DNA of 64,000 nt from the NCBI GenBank assembly GCA_030770535.1, contig JASVEC010000015.1, positions 744,001 to 808,000 of the forward strand. Direction: 5' to 3'. The notes under the pieces were generated by a model, which worked only from the letters and a program-made list of their open reading frames with translations, was not told the DNA's origin and did not search any database. Below are positions 1-10,800 of the stretch, one piece after another. The stretch comes from Batkoa obscura (taxonomy: Eukaryota; Entomophthoromycota; Entomophthoromycetes; Entomophthorales; Batkoaceae). The translations under genes and the position numbers were made by a program. Each line of letters opens with the position of its first letter. Within the stretch, counting starts at the first letter, position 1.

Positions 1-652
1 TGCTTTAGTTTGTTTTTAATCAAAGTATTAAAATTCAGAGTAGCAGTTAAAAGCGCTTTCATTCGTAAAGATTCAAAGACCTCTGTTTTTCTAATATTTG
101 GCGATGTATTTTTTTGTTTAAGAATTTTGCTAATAAATTTTCCGCTCAAATAGCGCTCAAAAAATGGAAAAAGTAATGAAACCAAAAAAAATATCCTCAA
201 TATTTTTACTAATTCTCTGATTATACAAAACTATTAACATAATTTAGTTTAAATTTTATTAAATGTCATAATCGGACCAATTGTGGTGTTTGTTATTATT
301 ATGAACTGGTGCTGTTAAGCTCAGCTTTGAATGATATACTGTATACCAATGTTGACGTATCACTCTATAGCTAAATCTTGCATTATAACTTTTTCTTAAA
401 CTATATTTACATCTAATATGATTTTGAATGTTATTAGATTTCATATCAAATAAATTAAGTTGTTTTTATTTGAAAGTTTATATCTGATTTTTTAAATTCT
501 TAAAAATTCTTTTATTAAATAATAATGACAAATTGTCAAGGACATAACATTTAGATTACAAACAATGCTCCAGCTGATGACTAGACATGCTGTGTGTATT
601 CAATGTATCTTAACCACTTCTTCAATAACTAACTTTCAAAAAGAGGAGAAAA
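1..652. other. Intergenic, left edge
   Basis: Apart from MITE copy 1, I see no supported gene. A 61-codon ATG frame on the minus strand (259-444) has no recognisable similarity and no intron-joined partner. Confidence 0.5.
99..200 (+). repeat. MITE-like palindromic repeat, copy 1
   Basis: Member of a roughly 100-bp family seen 16 times in this window. The consensus starts TGGGGATG plus a T-run and ends in an A-run plus CATCCCCA. Here the 5' end reads TGGCGATG and the 3' end ATATCCTCA, so the termini have drifted. The internal core with AATAGCGCT is intact. Confidence 0.8.
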
Positions 653-725
653 CACTCCCTGCGGGACTCGAACCCGCAATCCTCAGATTAGAAGTCTGAT
701 GCCTTATCCATTAGGCCAAGGGAGC
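653..725 (-). tRNA. tRNA-Arg (anticodon UCU)
   Basis: Read on the minus strand this 73-nt segment folds as a complete cloverleaf. The 7-bp acceptor stem is GCTCCCT paired with AGGGAGT (first pair G-U). The anticodon stem CAGA/TCTG closes the loop CTTCTAA, so the anticodon is TCT and reads AGA. The T-stem GCGGG/CCCGC carries a TTCGAGT loop. The discriminator base is G, no CCA is encoded and there is no intron. AGA should be a heavily used Arg codon in so AT-rich a genome. Confidence 0.95.
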
Positions 726-930
726 TTAATATTGACAGCACATACTGATATAACATTTTTAAAATTTTTAAAAGTAGGCAATCGATCGATTATAGTTACA
801 AAAGAACAAAATTTGAAATTCATTTAAATAGTGACATAAGATGACATATTGGATGACGAAAGTTTTACTAGACATAAAACGTTAAACTGAATTGATTTTA
901 TGAGCTAAATGTGACGTTATCAAAGAAAAG

Positions 931-940
931 GGTATATAAA
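931..940 (+). promoter_or_regulatory. TATA-like box of the LEA-like gene
   Basis: GGTATATAAA lies 44-53 nt before the ATG at 984. Comparable TATA-like motifs lie roughly 30-135 nt upstream of several other genes here. Because the DNA is very AT-rich, this is suggestive only. Confidence 0.45.
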
Positions 941-983
941 TCAAACATACTAACCCTTTAATTTTAAATAAAAATTATCAATT

Positions 984-1721
984 ATGTACTCACGCAATAT
1001 TATTAAACTTATCCCAAAAACCCAAACCTTTGTTTCTGTTGGCTCCCCTTCAATTAACCTTATAAAAAATAGAAGCCTACACACTACCCTCTATTCCCTT
1101 AAGGAGAGACGTGATTCTGATTTAAATAGTACTGTAAATGATGCTAAACATAAGGCCAATGAATTGAAACATAAAGCTCAAAGCAAAGCTGAAGAAGTTA
1201 CTAATACCGCTAATAAGAAGGCTGATCAATTAAAAAGAGAAGCCAATCAAGTAGCAGGCGAAACAAGAGAGGAAGCAAAGGGGATTGCAAATGATGCATC
1301 TGATAGAGCTAAGGAGGCTAAAGATAATATCGTCAATAAAGCTAACAACTTGGCAGGAACCGCTGCTGATAAGACTCATGAAGCTAAGGAGAACTTAAAG
1401 GAAAAGGCCAATCAAACTGTTGAAAATACCAAAACAACCCTTGGTGACTTCACTGATGCCGCTAAGGAAGTTACTCAAAATGTAGCAGGTGCTGTTAAAG
1501 AAAAGGTAGAGAAGATTTATGAATCAGCACAAGAAGCTATCGGTACTGCTGCCTCCAAACTCAAGGAGAATACTAACATTTCTAACGAAACCATTGATAA
1601 GGCTGCTAATAAAGCATCTAATAAAGCTCATGATCTTAAAACGGACGCTAAGAACAAGGCCGATCATACCAAAGATAAAACCAAGTCAAATATCAATGAG
1701 AAGAGTAACAAATTAAAATAG
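984..1721 (+). CDS. LEA-like helical repeat protein, probably mitochondrial
   Basis: Single-exon protein of 245 residues. Residues 1-38 are basic and hydroxylated with no acidic residue, and include RSLHTTLYS, a typical mitochondrial presequence with a processing-site-like end. From about residue 45 to the C-terminus it is one long hydrophilic helix-former rich in Ala, Lys, Glu, Asp and Asn. Motifs such as KANELKHKAQSKAEE recur with a loose 11-residue period, as in group-3 LEA and related desiccation proteins. There are no Cys or Trp residues and no transmembrane segment. Known LEA-3-like proteins protect membranes and proteins in dried or stressed cells; that role here is inferred from composition. 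A generic apolipoprotein-like amphipathic helix protein is the alternative. A TATA-like box lies about 45 nt upstream. Confidence 0.8.
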   Translation: MYSRNIIKLIPKTQTFVSVGSPSINLIKNRSLHTTLYSLKERRDSDLNSTVNDAKHKANELKHKAQSKAEEVTNTANKKADQLKREANQVAGETREEAKGIANDASDRAKEAKDNIVNKANNLAGTAADKTHEAKENLKEKANQTVENTKTTLGDFTDAAKEVTQNVAGAVKEKVEKIYESAQEAIGTAASKLKENTNISNETIDKAANKASNKAHDLKTDAKNKADHTKDKTKSNINEKSNKLK

Positions 1722-2978
1722 GTTGATGGCTTGGTAAAGTAATAGTAAATCAATATTTATTATCCAATAGTTGGGTATTACTTTATATAATAAAATAAAT
1801 GGTAATATACACTTAAACTTCAGTATAATGGGCTTTGAAATTTGATTTATTTTATATACTTCTTAACGTGTTATAGATTTTTTATTTCGTATCAACATTA
1901 GGAACTCGAAGCTTCACAACCATTGCGCCTGCCAATCTTGGAGGTAATATTTATCCTTATTATTTAAAGGGGTATAAACAGTTCAAGCTTGTTTTATGAA
2001 TACGTGATTAAGAAGGCGTGAGTTATTAATTCAATAAAAAGGAGTAAAAACTTATTAATATGGTAATTTAATTATAAATTTAAATAACTTTAATGGTAGA
2101 ATACCAACTCATAGTGTGGAAACTTATTTTTCAAACAAGACACTAAGTTTGCTTTGCTTTTAATTTTGATTTTGTAATTAATTTTTAGAATCCTATGTTT
2201 AATTTATAAGCTGCTTTAAATCTTTGTGTAAGTTTATTGTTTATATATACCAATTTATTATTTAATTTCATATTCTGATTTTATTACTTTACATACTATT
2301 GGTAAGTATAAATAAAAATATATGCTACTGATGATCATGAAACTACTAACATTCTACAGTATTGAACTAGTATTTATAACATTAATAAACGATTAACGAT
2401 AATAAAAACAAATCCAGTTACAATATTAGTTAGTGAAGATTTACTTTGTTACTTTTTTTCATAAATTTAAATTAAATTTTTATTTTTTTATATTTGATTG
2501 TTTTTAATTGATGATATTTGACTTTCAATATTTATTAATGCTTCATATAACGAATATTTAAATTAACAATATAATTCTGACTTGTATTTTTAATATTTGA
2601 ATACAGAGAAAACTATATAATTGAAAAAATGTATACTGATTAGCTTTTACACATAATTGATTATCTTATTTTTATTTAAATAGAGTTATTTATAGACTTA
2701 TAGAAATTTTGGGGAAATCTGAATTATTTTTAAACAATAATGAGTTGATTTTTAATTAAAATAATTTTTGATCTTGCTTTAAATAACCATAAGAAATGTT
2801 CAAATTGATCAAAAGTTAAACCCCCAAACAATAAACCTAGCTTTAAAAAAATGACTAATAATTTTCTAATTTAGAAATTCAAATCCTCGAAAATTAAATA
2901 ATTCACTAAATTAATCCATGCTTTTACTTTTGTTTCAAAAGGCAAATCTGAAGCTCCCACCTTTATAGATTAATTTCA
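1722..2978. other. Intergenic, no gene seen
   Basis: About 1.25 kb of AT-rich DNA. No frame of useful length, no MITE copy and no RNA gene was recognised. Confidence 0.5.
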
Positions 2979-5052
2979 ATGGATATTACCAAAGCTAAGA
3001 AATTACCTCCATGCCCAACCTGTGGGTCAACGAGATATCGCAAAACTGGTTTAGGCTTCTTTTTATGTGAAGAAGGGCATCAGTTGGAGGTAAGTATAAT
3101 AAAAGATTTAGAACCGATAATAGCTGATGGATTCTATTAGGGATTTCGACAAGAAGTGATGGACTTTATGGATGATAATTTTATAGGAACTGAAAAAAGA
3201 AGGAGGGTGGCAGTAAAGAATAAGAAAATCATATCAAAGAGTAAGCTTTTGTCGCTGATAAAAGAGATTAAGGAAAACGATTAATTTAATATATAGTCTA
3301 TTATAATGAAAAGGGGAAATTTCTCTATCTTCGAGCATACCAAACTATTTTAAAGAAACAAAGTAATATATTGATTGAGCAATTTGGGGTCCCTAAAGAA
3401 TTATTGGTAATATATTTTTTGATTTGTAAAAAATCGAAATAATGGTTTAATATTTAAGCAAATAGTTCAAGGATTATGGAAAGTGTATGTCAGTATGAAC
3501 CCATATATACAAGTGAATGTCAAAAAATTAAGAAAAAAGAAGATGAAAAAAGAAAATTTAGAAGATGAAGATGATCTATTGAAAGAATTAGAAGGCTCCT
3601 CATCCGATGAAGATTCTGAAAGACATATTGACGAGTTATTGAAAAATAATCTAGATTCTGAAAACGAGAGTGATACTGACTTAAATAAATTAGAAGATAT
3701 AGATATAGATATAGATATAGAAAAAGAAGAAAATGCATTAAAAAAACCAGAATCTCCAATTAAACGTCAATTTATTATTAAGCTATATTGGACTTTAACA
3801 TTTCAATATTTAGCTTTAATGTACTTAAAAGTCCCGATTTTGAGTGTCGATCTGTTGAGGTTATGTAATAATAATAAAATACCATTTAATAATGCACGAT
3901 CTACACTACCATTAAAAATTCAAAATAGATTAAGGCCTTCAACAGCTTTATTAGCTAGAGTAAAGAATTTATATTAAATACCTAGGACTTTTATTGATAA
4001 TTTTATTAGGTACCTTCATTTAATTTTTTTCAAGAAGCAACGAATTTAATGGCGGAATTATTATTTCCAAATTTAAATGTTCCTCCACCTACAATCTCCC
4101 TGCCTTTTATTTCATATTCTATTTTAGAACATTTCAATTTGCCTAGTAAGATTATTATATTTATTTAGCGGTGGATGAGGGTTATTAATGATTTTTTAAA
4201 GTTACATTTTATCCAATGATAGTTACCTTAAAAAACAAATTAAATATTAAACTAAATTTGCCAATACGAAAAACCGATAAAGAACGTCGATATTCGCCAG
4301 AAGTCATAGTAATGGGTCTAATTGTTATTATTTTGAAATTGTTTTATGGGCTTGATGGAAAAGATAGGTAAATTATTTCATAATTTTATATAGTTAATCT
4401 TAGTTACTTTATTAGATTGAAACATGAATTATTTAGTAATTTGCCGGATATCTTTGATCTATTAGATAATTTTAAAGCTTCAAATGAACATTTATGCTAT
4501 CAATTCATACCTTCAAAGTTTAGGTATTAGAATATATTAACTAGAATCTTTAATTTATTAAATTTTAATTTGTTAGTTTATCAATGGAAATGTTACAACA
4601 TCAACCAATAAAATATAATGAATTTGCAAAAAATACAGTATTACCATTAGGACTAAAAGGGTATAAAGGTAATTAATGATATATAAATATAAACATTAAT
4701 AAAACAACATTTTAATTTTATTTTCATAGATTATAAACAAATCCAAGATTTATTTTTAGAAATAGTAACCTCATCTCAACATTTAATAAAAGAATCTGAA
4801 TTTACCGCCCTATTAACAACACCCATATCAAAGGAATTAAAGAACAAAATCGAAATTCAAATATCAAATATCAAATATGGGCAAGATTATTTTTTATTTG
4901 ATAAAATTAAAGAGTTAAAATTTGGCGCTAATTTACCTGTAGAGTATTTTTTATTAATTAAATATTTGGCCAAATTTAGTACCGATGGGGATTGGTTGTA
5001 TTTGTTTAAGACAGTTGTTTGGTTGGAAAACAAACTGATGGGAAAGTGCTAA
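2979..5052 (+). CDS. RRN7: RNA polymerase I core-factor subunit Rrn7/TAF1B-like
   Basis: Nine exons, joined by GT-AG introns and frame: 2979-3089, 3141-3240, 3297-3406, 3459-3959, 4010-4145, 4202-4367, 4416-4523, 4577-4668, 4730-5052; product 548 residues. The N-terminus is the RRN7-type zinc ribbon (CPTC at about 12-15, then a Cys/His pair in LCEEGH at about 30-35). Next come the cyclin-fold motifs LYLRAYQTILKKQ and QIVQGLWKVY, and later YSPEVIVMGLIVIILKLFYG. These match the TFIIB-like Rrn7/TAF1B family, which helps recruit Pol I to the rDNA promoter in the nucleolus. Between the cyclin-like parts lies an acidic low-complexity insert (about 150-215) with a DI-DI-DI-DI run encoded by a 6-bp repeat near 3698-3722. 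The exon 5/6 junction is the least certain; the acceptor chosen keeps a conserved-looking LP-x-x-x-YP segment. Confidence 0.88.
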
Positions 5053-5865
5053 GAAAGGTCATTTAGTTATAATATAGATTTTTGAAAATGTGTTAAATGG
5101 TTTTGAGTAGTTAATGTCATTGTTATTTATTAAATTAGTATAGAAATAGGACTTTAAATTTTTTTAGCATAAGTTTTATTTTAAATTTAAGAGGTTGGTA
5201 TTATACTTTTTTGTTTAGTTAAATTATGACTTATGTTTAAAGGTTAATTTATAATACTATTATTCAGATTAAAGCTCGATTCATTGTTCTATTAAAACAT
5301 TTAAATGCAAAGATTAGATTAGATTAATATTCTTTTAATTCAATTAGATCTAAAAAGATATTATAACTTAATTTTAGATGAATATTTACTTGTAAAAATT
5401 AAATACTGATAAAAACATAAATCAAATTAAATCTTCATTTCTATTAATACTAATACTAATAGCTATATTACCTTATTAATTTGTAATTTAGTAAGATTTT
5501 AAAAATATAAATAATTATATTACTTTAACATTTAAATAAAAACACTACAAAGTTAACTTTGTATACATAATTTATTATTAACTTTTAAACTCGTTTAATA
5601 ATCATCGGCTTATTTAATTATAGAGAATATACAAGCTCATCTAAATAACTACTGTACAAAATTATTGGGGAAAAACTGGAACAAATGCCACTATTAATTT
5701 TCCACTGCAAATTTTTTTAACCCGATCTGACTATTGTTTTCCATTCTACTTTATTGGAGTAAATAATTTACTCCCTTTAGACCTGCTAAGATAATTTATG
5801 GAAATATAAAGCTATGGTCTTATGTTTGAATAATAATTCTAAATTTTATCTTACACTTAATAAAA

Positions 5866-6117
5866 TTATTCCCCTTTACCAAATACTCCGTTCAAACTTT
5901 CCCATGTCCTAAAACATAATTTTTGCCATAATCTTAATCCCAGGTCTTGTTTTTTCTCAACTTTGAAATTTATTGCCCATTGAATTTCGGAACTAATAGT
6001 AGCCGAATCAATTTTATTTTTTTGACAAAAAAATTATGGGGAAGCTAAATAAGGTAAATATTCTTCATTACTTTGAAAATCCAACCAATCCCATAGTTCT
6101 CCAATTGAAAGATTACC
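5866..6117 (-). pseudogene. Coding-like fragment, unrecognised
   Basis: On the minus strand one frame reads protein-like for about 83 codons, ending WESLNGVFGKGE and stop, with one internal TAA after LPYLASP. Codon and residue use (IGELWDWLDFQ, GLRLWQKLCFRTW) is unlike random AT-rich DNA, and four of its residues are Trp. No ATG precedes it in frame and I could not join it to another exon. It could be the 3' relic of a lost gene or an exon whose splice sites I missed. I do not recognise the family. Confidence 0.35.
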
Positions 6118-6174
6118 TCAGAGTTTAGTTAAGTTTCCAAATTAAATTTAATTGAAACCAAAATAAATGCATCC

Positions 6175-6182
6175 TGACGTCA
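6175..6182. promoter_or_regulatory. Perfect CRE-type bZIP site TGACGTCA
   Basis: TGACGTCA is the centre of an 18-bp perfect palindrome, CATCCTGACGTCAGGATG (6170-6187), 187 nt before the ATG of the PRELI-like gene. This is the consensus ATF/CREB bZIP site. Binding is inferred. Confidence 0.5.
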
Positions 6183-6368
6183 GGATGACTTTTACGTTCA
6201 CTTCACTTCTCATCCCTCATTCTAAAATTTCTAAAATAAGGACTTAAAATTCATCTCAAAATTAATCATTTAAAATCGCTATTTTTAAATCCAACTTTTG
6301 GACTTTTAATTTTCTTATTTCAAATTTCAAATTTAAATCAATTTCAATTATTAACATCAACACAAATT

Positions 6369-7169
6369 ATGGTCAAAATTTATCAACATACCCATGATTA
6401 TGAGTAAGCTTAAAGTCCCTCCATTTTAAAAGTAGTGATACTAACCCTTTTCTAATCCTAGTTACTCATGGCCAATAGTCTCTTTTGCTTTTTGGTTACG
6501 TTATCCAAACCCATTTGCTTCCCATGTATTAGGATCCGATGTCATTGATCGATATATCGACAATGAAGGTATATTACATACAACAAGGATTATACTAAAA
6601 AAAGGAAAATTGCCTAAATGGGGGGAGAATGTAAGTAGAACAAAGTATCATCATTCATTTTTTAATGATGCTTTTTAAACATATATAATGAGACTTATAA
6701 TATTAATGTAATTGCCTTTTAGTTAATTAAAACTCCAGAAGCTTATATCATTGAAGAAACTACAGTGGATCCAAAGAACCAAATATTAGTTTCTAAAACA
6801 AAAAATTTAAATCATGCGCGAGTTATGAAGGTAGAAGAAACTCAAACATTTAAAGTTTCAAGTAAAAATAAGGAATGGTAAGTTTTATTGTTAGAGTTAA
6901 AGTTTAGGCGATATTAATACATTTTATTTAGGACCTCCGTCAAAACAGAAGCGAGAATCATATCTAGGATAGGCTGGGGTATCACTAGTGCTGTTGAGAG
7001 GTTTGGTATTAATAAATTTGAAAAAAATACAGTTAAGGTAACTAGTTTACTTTTTAATTAGAGATATGTGTATTTAATTATTTAATTATAGGCAAGAATG
7101 GGTATGTCTTATATACTTGAAAGAATTCGAGAAGGAAAAAGAAGTTTTCATTTTGAAAATGGATTATAA
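6369..7169 (+). CDS. PRELI/UPS-family mitochondrial phospholipid-transfer protein
   Basis: Five exons (6369-6403, 6462-6630, 6723-6877, 6932-7037, 7092-7169) give 180 residues, the usual size of a stand-alone PRELI/MSF1 domain. It opens with the family pattern of a short strand then DYSWPIVSFAFWLRYPNP, continues through HVLGSDVIDR and TTRIILKKGKLPKW, and ends in a long C-terminal helix. Known members (Ups1, Ups2, PRELID, Slowmo) shuttle phosphatidic acid or phosphatidylserine across the mitochondrial intermembrane space with an Mdm35/TRIAP1 partner. I cannot tell Ups1 from Ups2 type with confidence. All introns are GT-AG, 54-92 nt. A CRE-like site lies 187 nt upstream. Confidence 0.9.
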
Positions 7170-7824
7170 AAATTTAAATTAATAAAGGTTACGAAAAAAA
7201 GAGATTTGTTGAGAATTATTATAGGTGGTAAAAGCAAATTCAAATAACAAAGATATAAAAATAAAAATGAGTTTTTTTGATAAAGCAGATATTGTATTTT
7301 TGACTGTTACCTTTTGGATTTTTTTGAGACCTGTTGTTGAAATAAAAGCTATTGATTCTTTTGGAAGTGAGATAATTGCTGTTTTTTCAAAAATGGAGTT
7401 TTGGGGCTAAGTTTAAAAAATTGACTAAATGAGTAGATATACTTTATTTGTGTTATTATAGCTTATTATAGCAGTTAAATATATAAAATCAGTTAAATAT
7501 ATTAACTATAACATCCTACTTTTATAACTTTATAATAAGTATTTTTTAATAATTATAAATCTCATTTAACAAAAATGTAAATTATAAACCATAAATGAAA
7601 GCAGAAAATTACTACATATACTAAAATTTATTATATAGATTATATACTTGAACTAAAAAGAGTAGAAAAGACTAAAAGAGTAAAAAAGATTAAAAAGAGT
7701 AAAAGAAACTCCTTTTACAACATCAACTATAAAAATGTAAAAGGAAGATCGGATTATAATTTTAAAAAAGATAAAGTTGCTAAGAAAAGATCGCATATAA
7801 CTATCAAAAAACCTTCATTTTCTA
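7170..7824. other. Intergenic, no gene seen
   Basis: AT-rich. The only long frame (7225-7410) lacks an early ATG and has no recognisable content. It separates the converging PRELI-like and chitin synthase genes. Confidence 0.5.
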
Positions 7825-10800
7825 TTATAATTGTCCCTTTAACACTAATTCAATCCAATAATTCACTTGTTCTTTATATGCATCCAATTCAACCCCAAAA
7901 TATTCACTTAATTTTACTCTCACTTGCTTTTTAGACACAGCCATTAAATCACTTTCTGCCAATATCATACGAATCTTCACAATGATATCCTGATGATTAG
8001 GGAACTCTGGTCCCGGTTGAAAATTGGGTAAAAGAGGGGGTGTGATAGATTGGCTTTGAGGTGGAGTATGAACTTTCATGGGTTTAAAACTTGGAGAGGC
8101 TGGACGAGAGCCTTTATAAACAGATGAATTACTTGCCATTGGATAATTGGGTACATATTCATCTGTAAATTGACGTTGTATCATTGGCGGTGGGATATTT
8201 CCTCCTCCCACTTGTTGAGTTTGATATGGCATTTGTTCTTGACTTGCCATCATGGTAGCCATATAAGGCATACTAGAGAAAGTGGACATTGGTCTATAAT
8301 TCTGTTGTTGTTGCATGATAGGCATCATAGGGATAGCATCAATTGCAGGTATCGAAAACGGAATTGGAGAAGCATTAGTCATTGGTGGTTTATTCAAAGA
8401 ATTGGCAGATGGTGAAGAATGATGTGAATAACTCGTTTTCTCAGTTTCTTTTTCCCAATTTTCTTCTTCATATTCAGACCATTTGCGAGTGGGTATAGAT
8501 TGGGGATCAAAGATACCTTCATCTACAGCTACTTTTTTCTTTTTGCCACCTTCTCCTAATACAACACGAGTATTACCCCACGAAAAATCATCAAAATGCC
8601 AGAAGGAATATAATGGTATAAAAAATGCAAAGATAGGTAATGCCATTAAATAAACTACCATCCAACCAATCTGTTGCCATTGTCGACGTATTAAAAACAC
8701 TAACATTTGTAAGACATAAGGAGCAGCTATAAATACTAAAGATGCAACGGGGATAGCTTTGGTACGATCAGAAGCTAAACGATAAATTAAATAACCTAAA
8801 TAACCTAATGTAGCAGGCATTATAATTGTTGATAATAAATCCATAAATACAACAAATCTCATTGAAAAACAACAAAATCCACATAACCTTGGTAAAAATA
8901 CTAACTCTAGTAAATTATGAACAGTTGAATTAATCCATCTTCGACGTTGTGATAATAACACTTCCCATGTGTCTGGTGCGTTAGTAAGACATTTAGCATC
9001 CGGTGTAAATGTTAATTTATTAAATGGGAAATTTTTTAACATTAAAGTAGTTAAATAACGATCTTCTCCTAAATGAAATAAATTTTTTTTATGTAATGTA
9101 TTCACTTGATTTTCACTGTATTGATTGATAATACAATCATGAATTAATAAGGGACTATCATTATCTGGTGATTTTACTCGATACATTGAAAAGCAACCTG
9201 GTAAACAAGTAACAGAACCAAATAAAGATTCAAAGGCTTTAGCTAAATGATGGGACATATAGTATTCATAAACTTGAATCATAGTGGCCCATGAATCTCT
9301 TTCATTCATAATTGAAGTTTCCCCACAAATTCCCATAATTTTAATATCATGCAACATAGCAGATACCAATCGATTTAATGAATCTGGCATAACTACAGTA
9401 TCTGCATCTACCATTAAAATAAATTCATATAAATGGGGATCCACACCAATTACATTTTTAATTTGATGATACATTTCTAATTCTAAGGGTACCATTGGAT
9501 GATCATAATGAACTTTGTTAAAGAATTTCATCAAGATTAACTGTGAATCTCTCTTTCCTCTATTACCAGGTTTAACTCTTTCACTTGGTTTACCCACTTT
9601 AACAATTACAATATATGGTACAACATGACCTCGAATTTCATATAAACCAGTATATACTTTACCCATATTATGTTGTTTACTTCCTTCTCCTAAAGATAAA
9701 AAACTTAAGGGTTCTGGATCTAAACTTGGATCTGAGCCAAGCAAGTTTAATAAAATCCTTGGTGTTGGTAACTCATTACCACCACCAATAACCATACCAT
9801 CACTAATTATAAATAATAATTTACGTTTATCATCATATTTTAATACAGCTAATGAATCAATTGTACGTTTTAAAGATTCTAAATCTTCTGTATAACAAGG
9901 TACATTACAAACAACAAATTTATCATGATCTTCAGGTTCAGGTCGACTCCCTAATTGTAAAGAAGCTAAAAATTTAACAAATAATATAGCAAATAAAAAG
10001 ATAGACAAGGCTAATAATAAATATTGAGCAAAAATACATTGTGGTGAATTACGATCATCTACTAAACCAGCATAAAATAGATTATTCATACATTGTTCAA
10101 TTCTTTTTTTAGTATCCAAATCATCTTTAAATAATTGTTTGAATAAATCACTAATATCTTTTCCACTATTATTATTAATAATTTGAGTCATATCTGAACC
10201 TAAGAAATCACCTTCTATTTTTAAACTAGTGGATTGTTCATTATCTCGAGGTAATACAAATAAATTAAAATAAGGAGTAAAATCAAATACTCTCAATATT
10301 GATTTTTTATCATCTTTATCTTGATACAATACCATTTTTCTACCTTCAGCTGCTTTTTTAGTAATTGTATCTAAAGTATAAGCAATGTCTCCTACTTTTT
10401 TCATATGATATCTAATGACATTTTCAAACCAATAAGGAGAGTAGTTTCTTTCACCACGATAGTATCGATGATCATGATTAATAAAATTAGGGTTATTAGT
10501 TTTATTACTTAATGAAATTTGAGGGTCAATTTCATTCCCATCAAACCTTAAACATAAATTAGGATTAATTTGAATTGGAAATGCATCATCTACATTACTT
10601 CCACCAAAATTTTCAATCATTTTTTGAGTAGATACCATTCGATGACCATTTGTTTTTAATCCAGCAATACCATATAATTCATAAACTCTTCCATATAAAT
10701 GATATAATGGGGAAGAAGTTGTACTTTCTTTTGTACTTGCTACTTCATCAACAGTATAAATATCTCTTTCTGGACATAATAATGGATTGACACCAACAAT

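Larger units (their letters stand above)
5053..6368. other. Intergenic with a coding-like remnant
   Basis: Holds a coding-like minus-strand remnant (5866-6117) and an 18-bp perfect palindrome (6170-6187). The rest is AT-rich and shows no frame or repeat that I recognise. Confidence 0.5.

Noticed and set aside
259-444. 61-codon ATG frame on the minus strand near the left edge
   Set aside because: No recognisable similarity, no signal or domain and no splice partner; chance frames of this size are common here.
7225-7410. Frame after the PRELI-like gene
   Set aside because: Opens with GTG, not ATG; composition is like non-coding AT-rich DNA.
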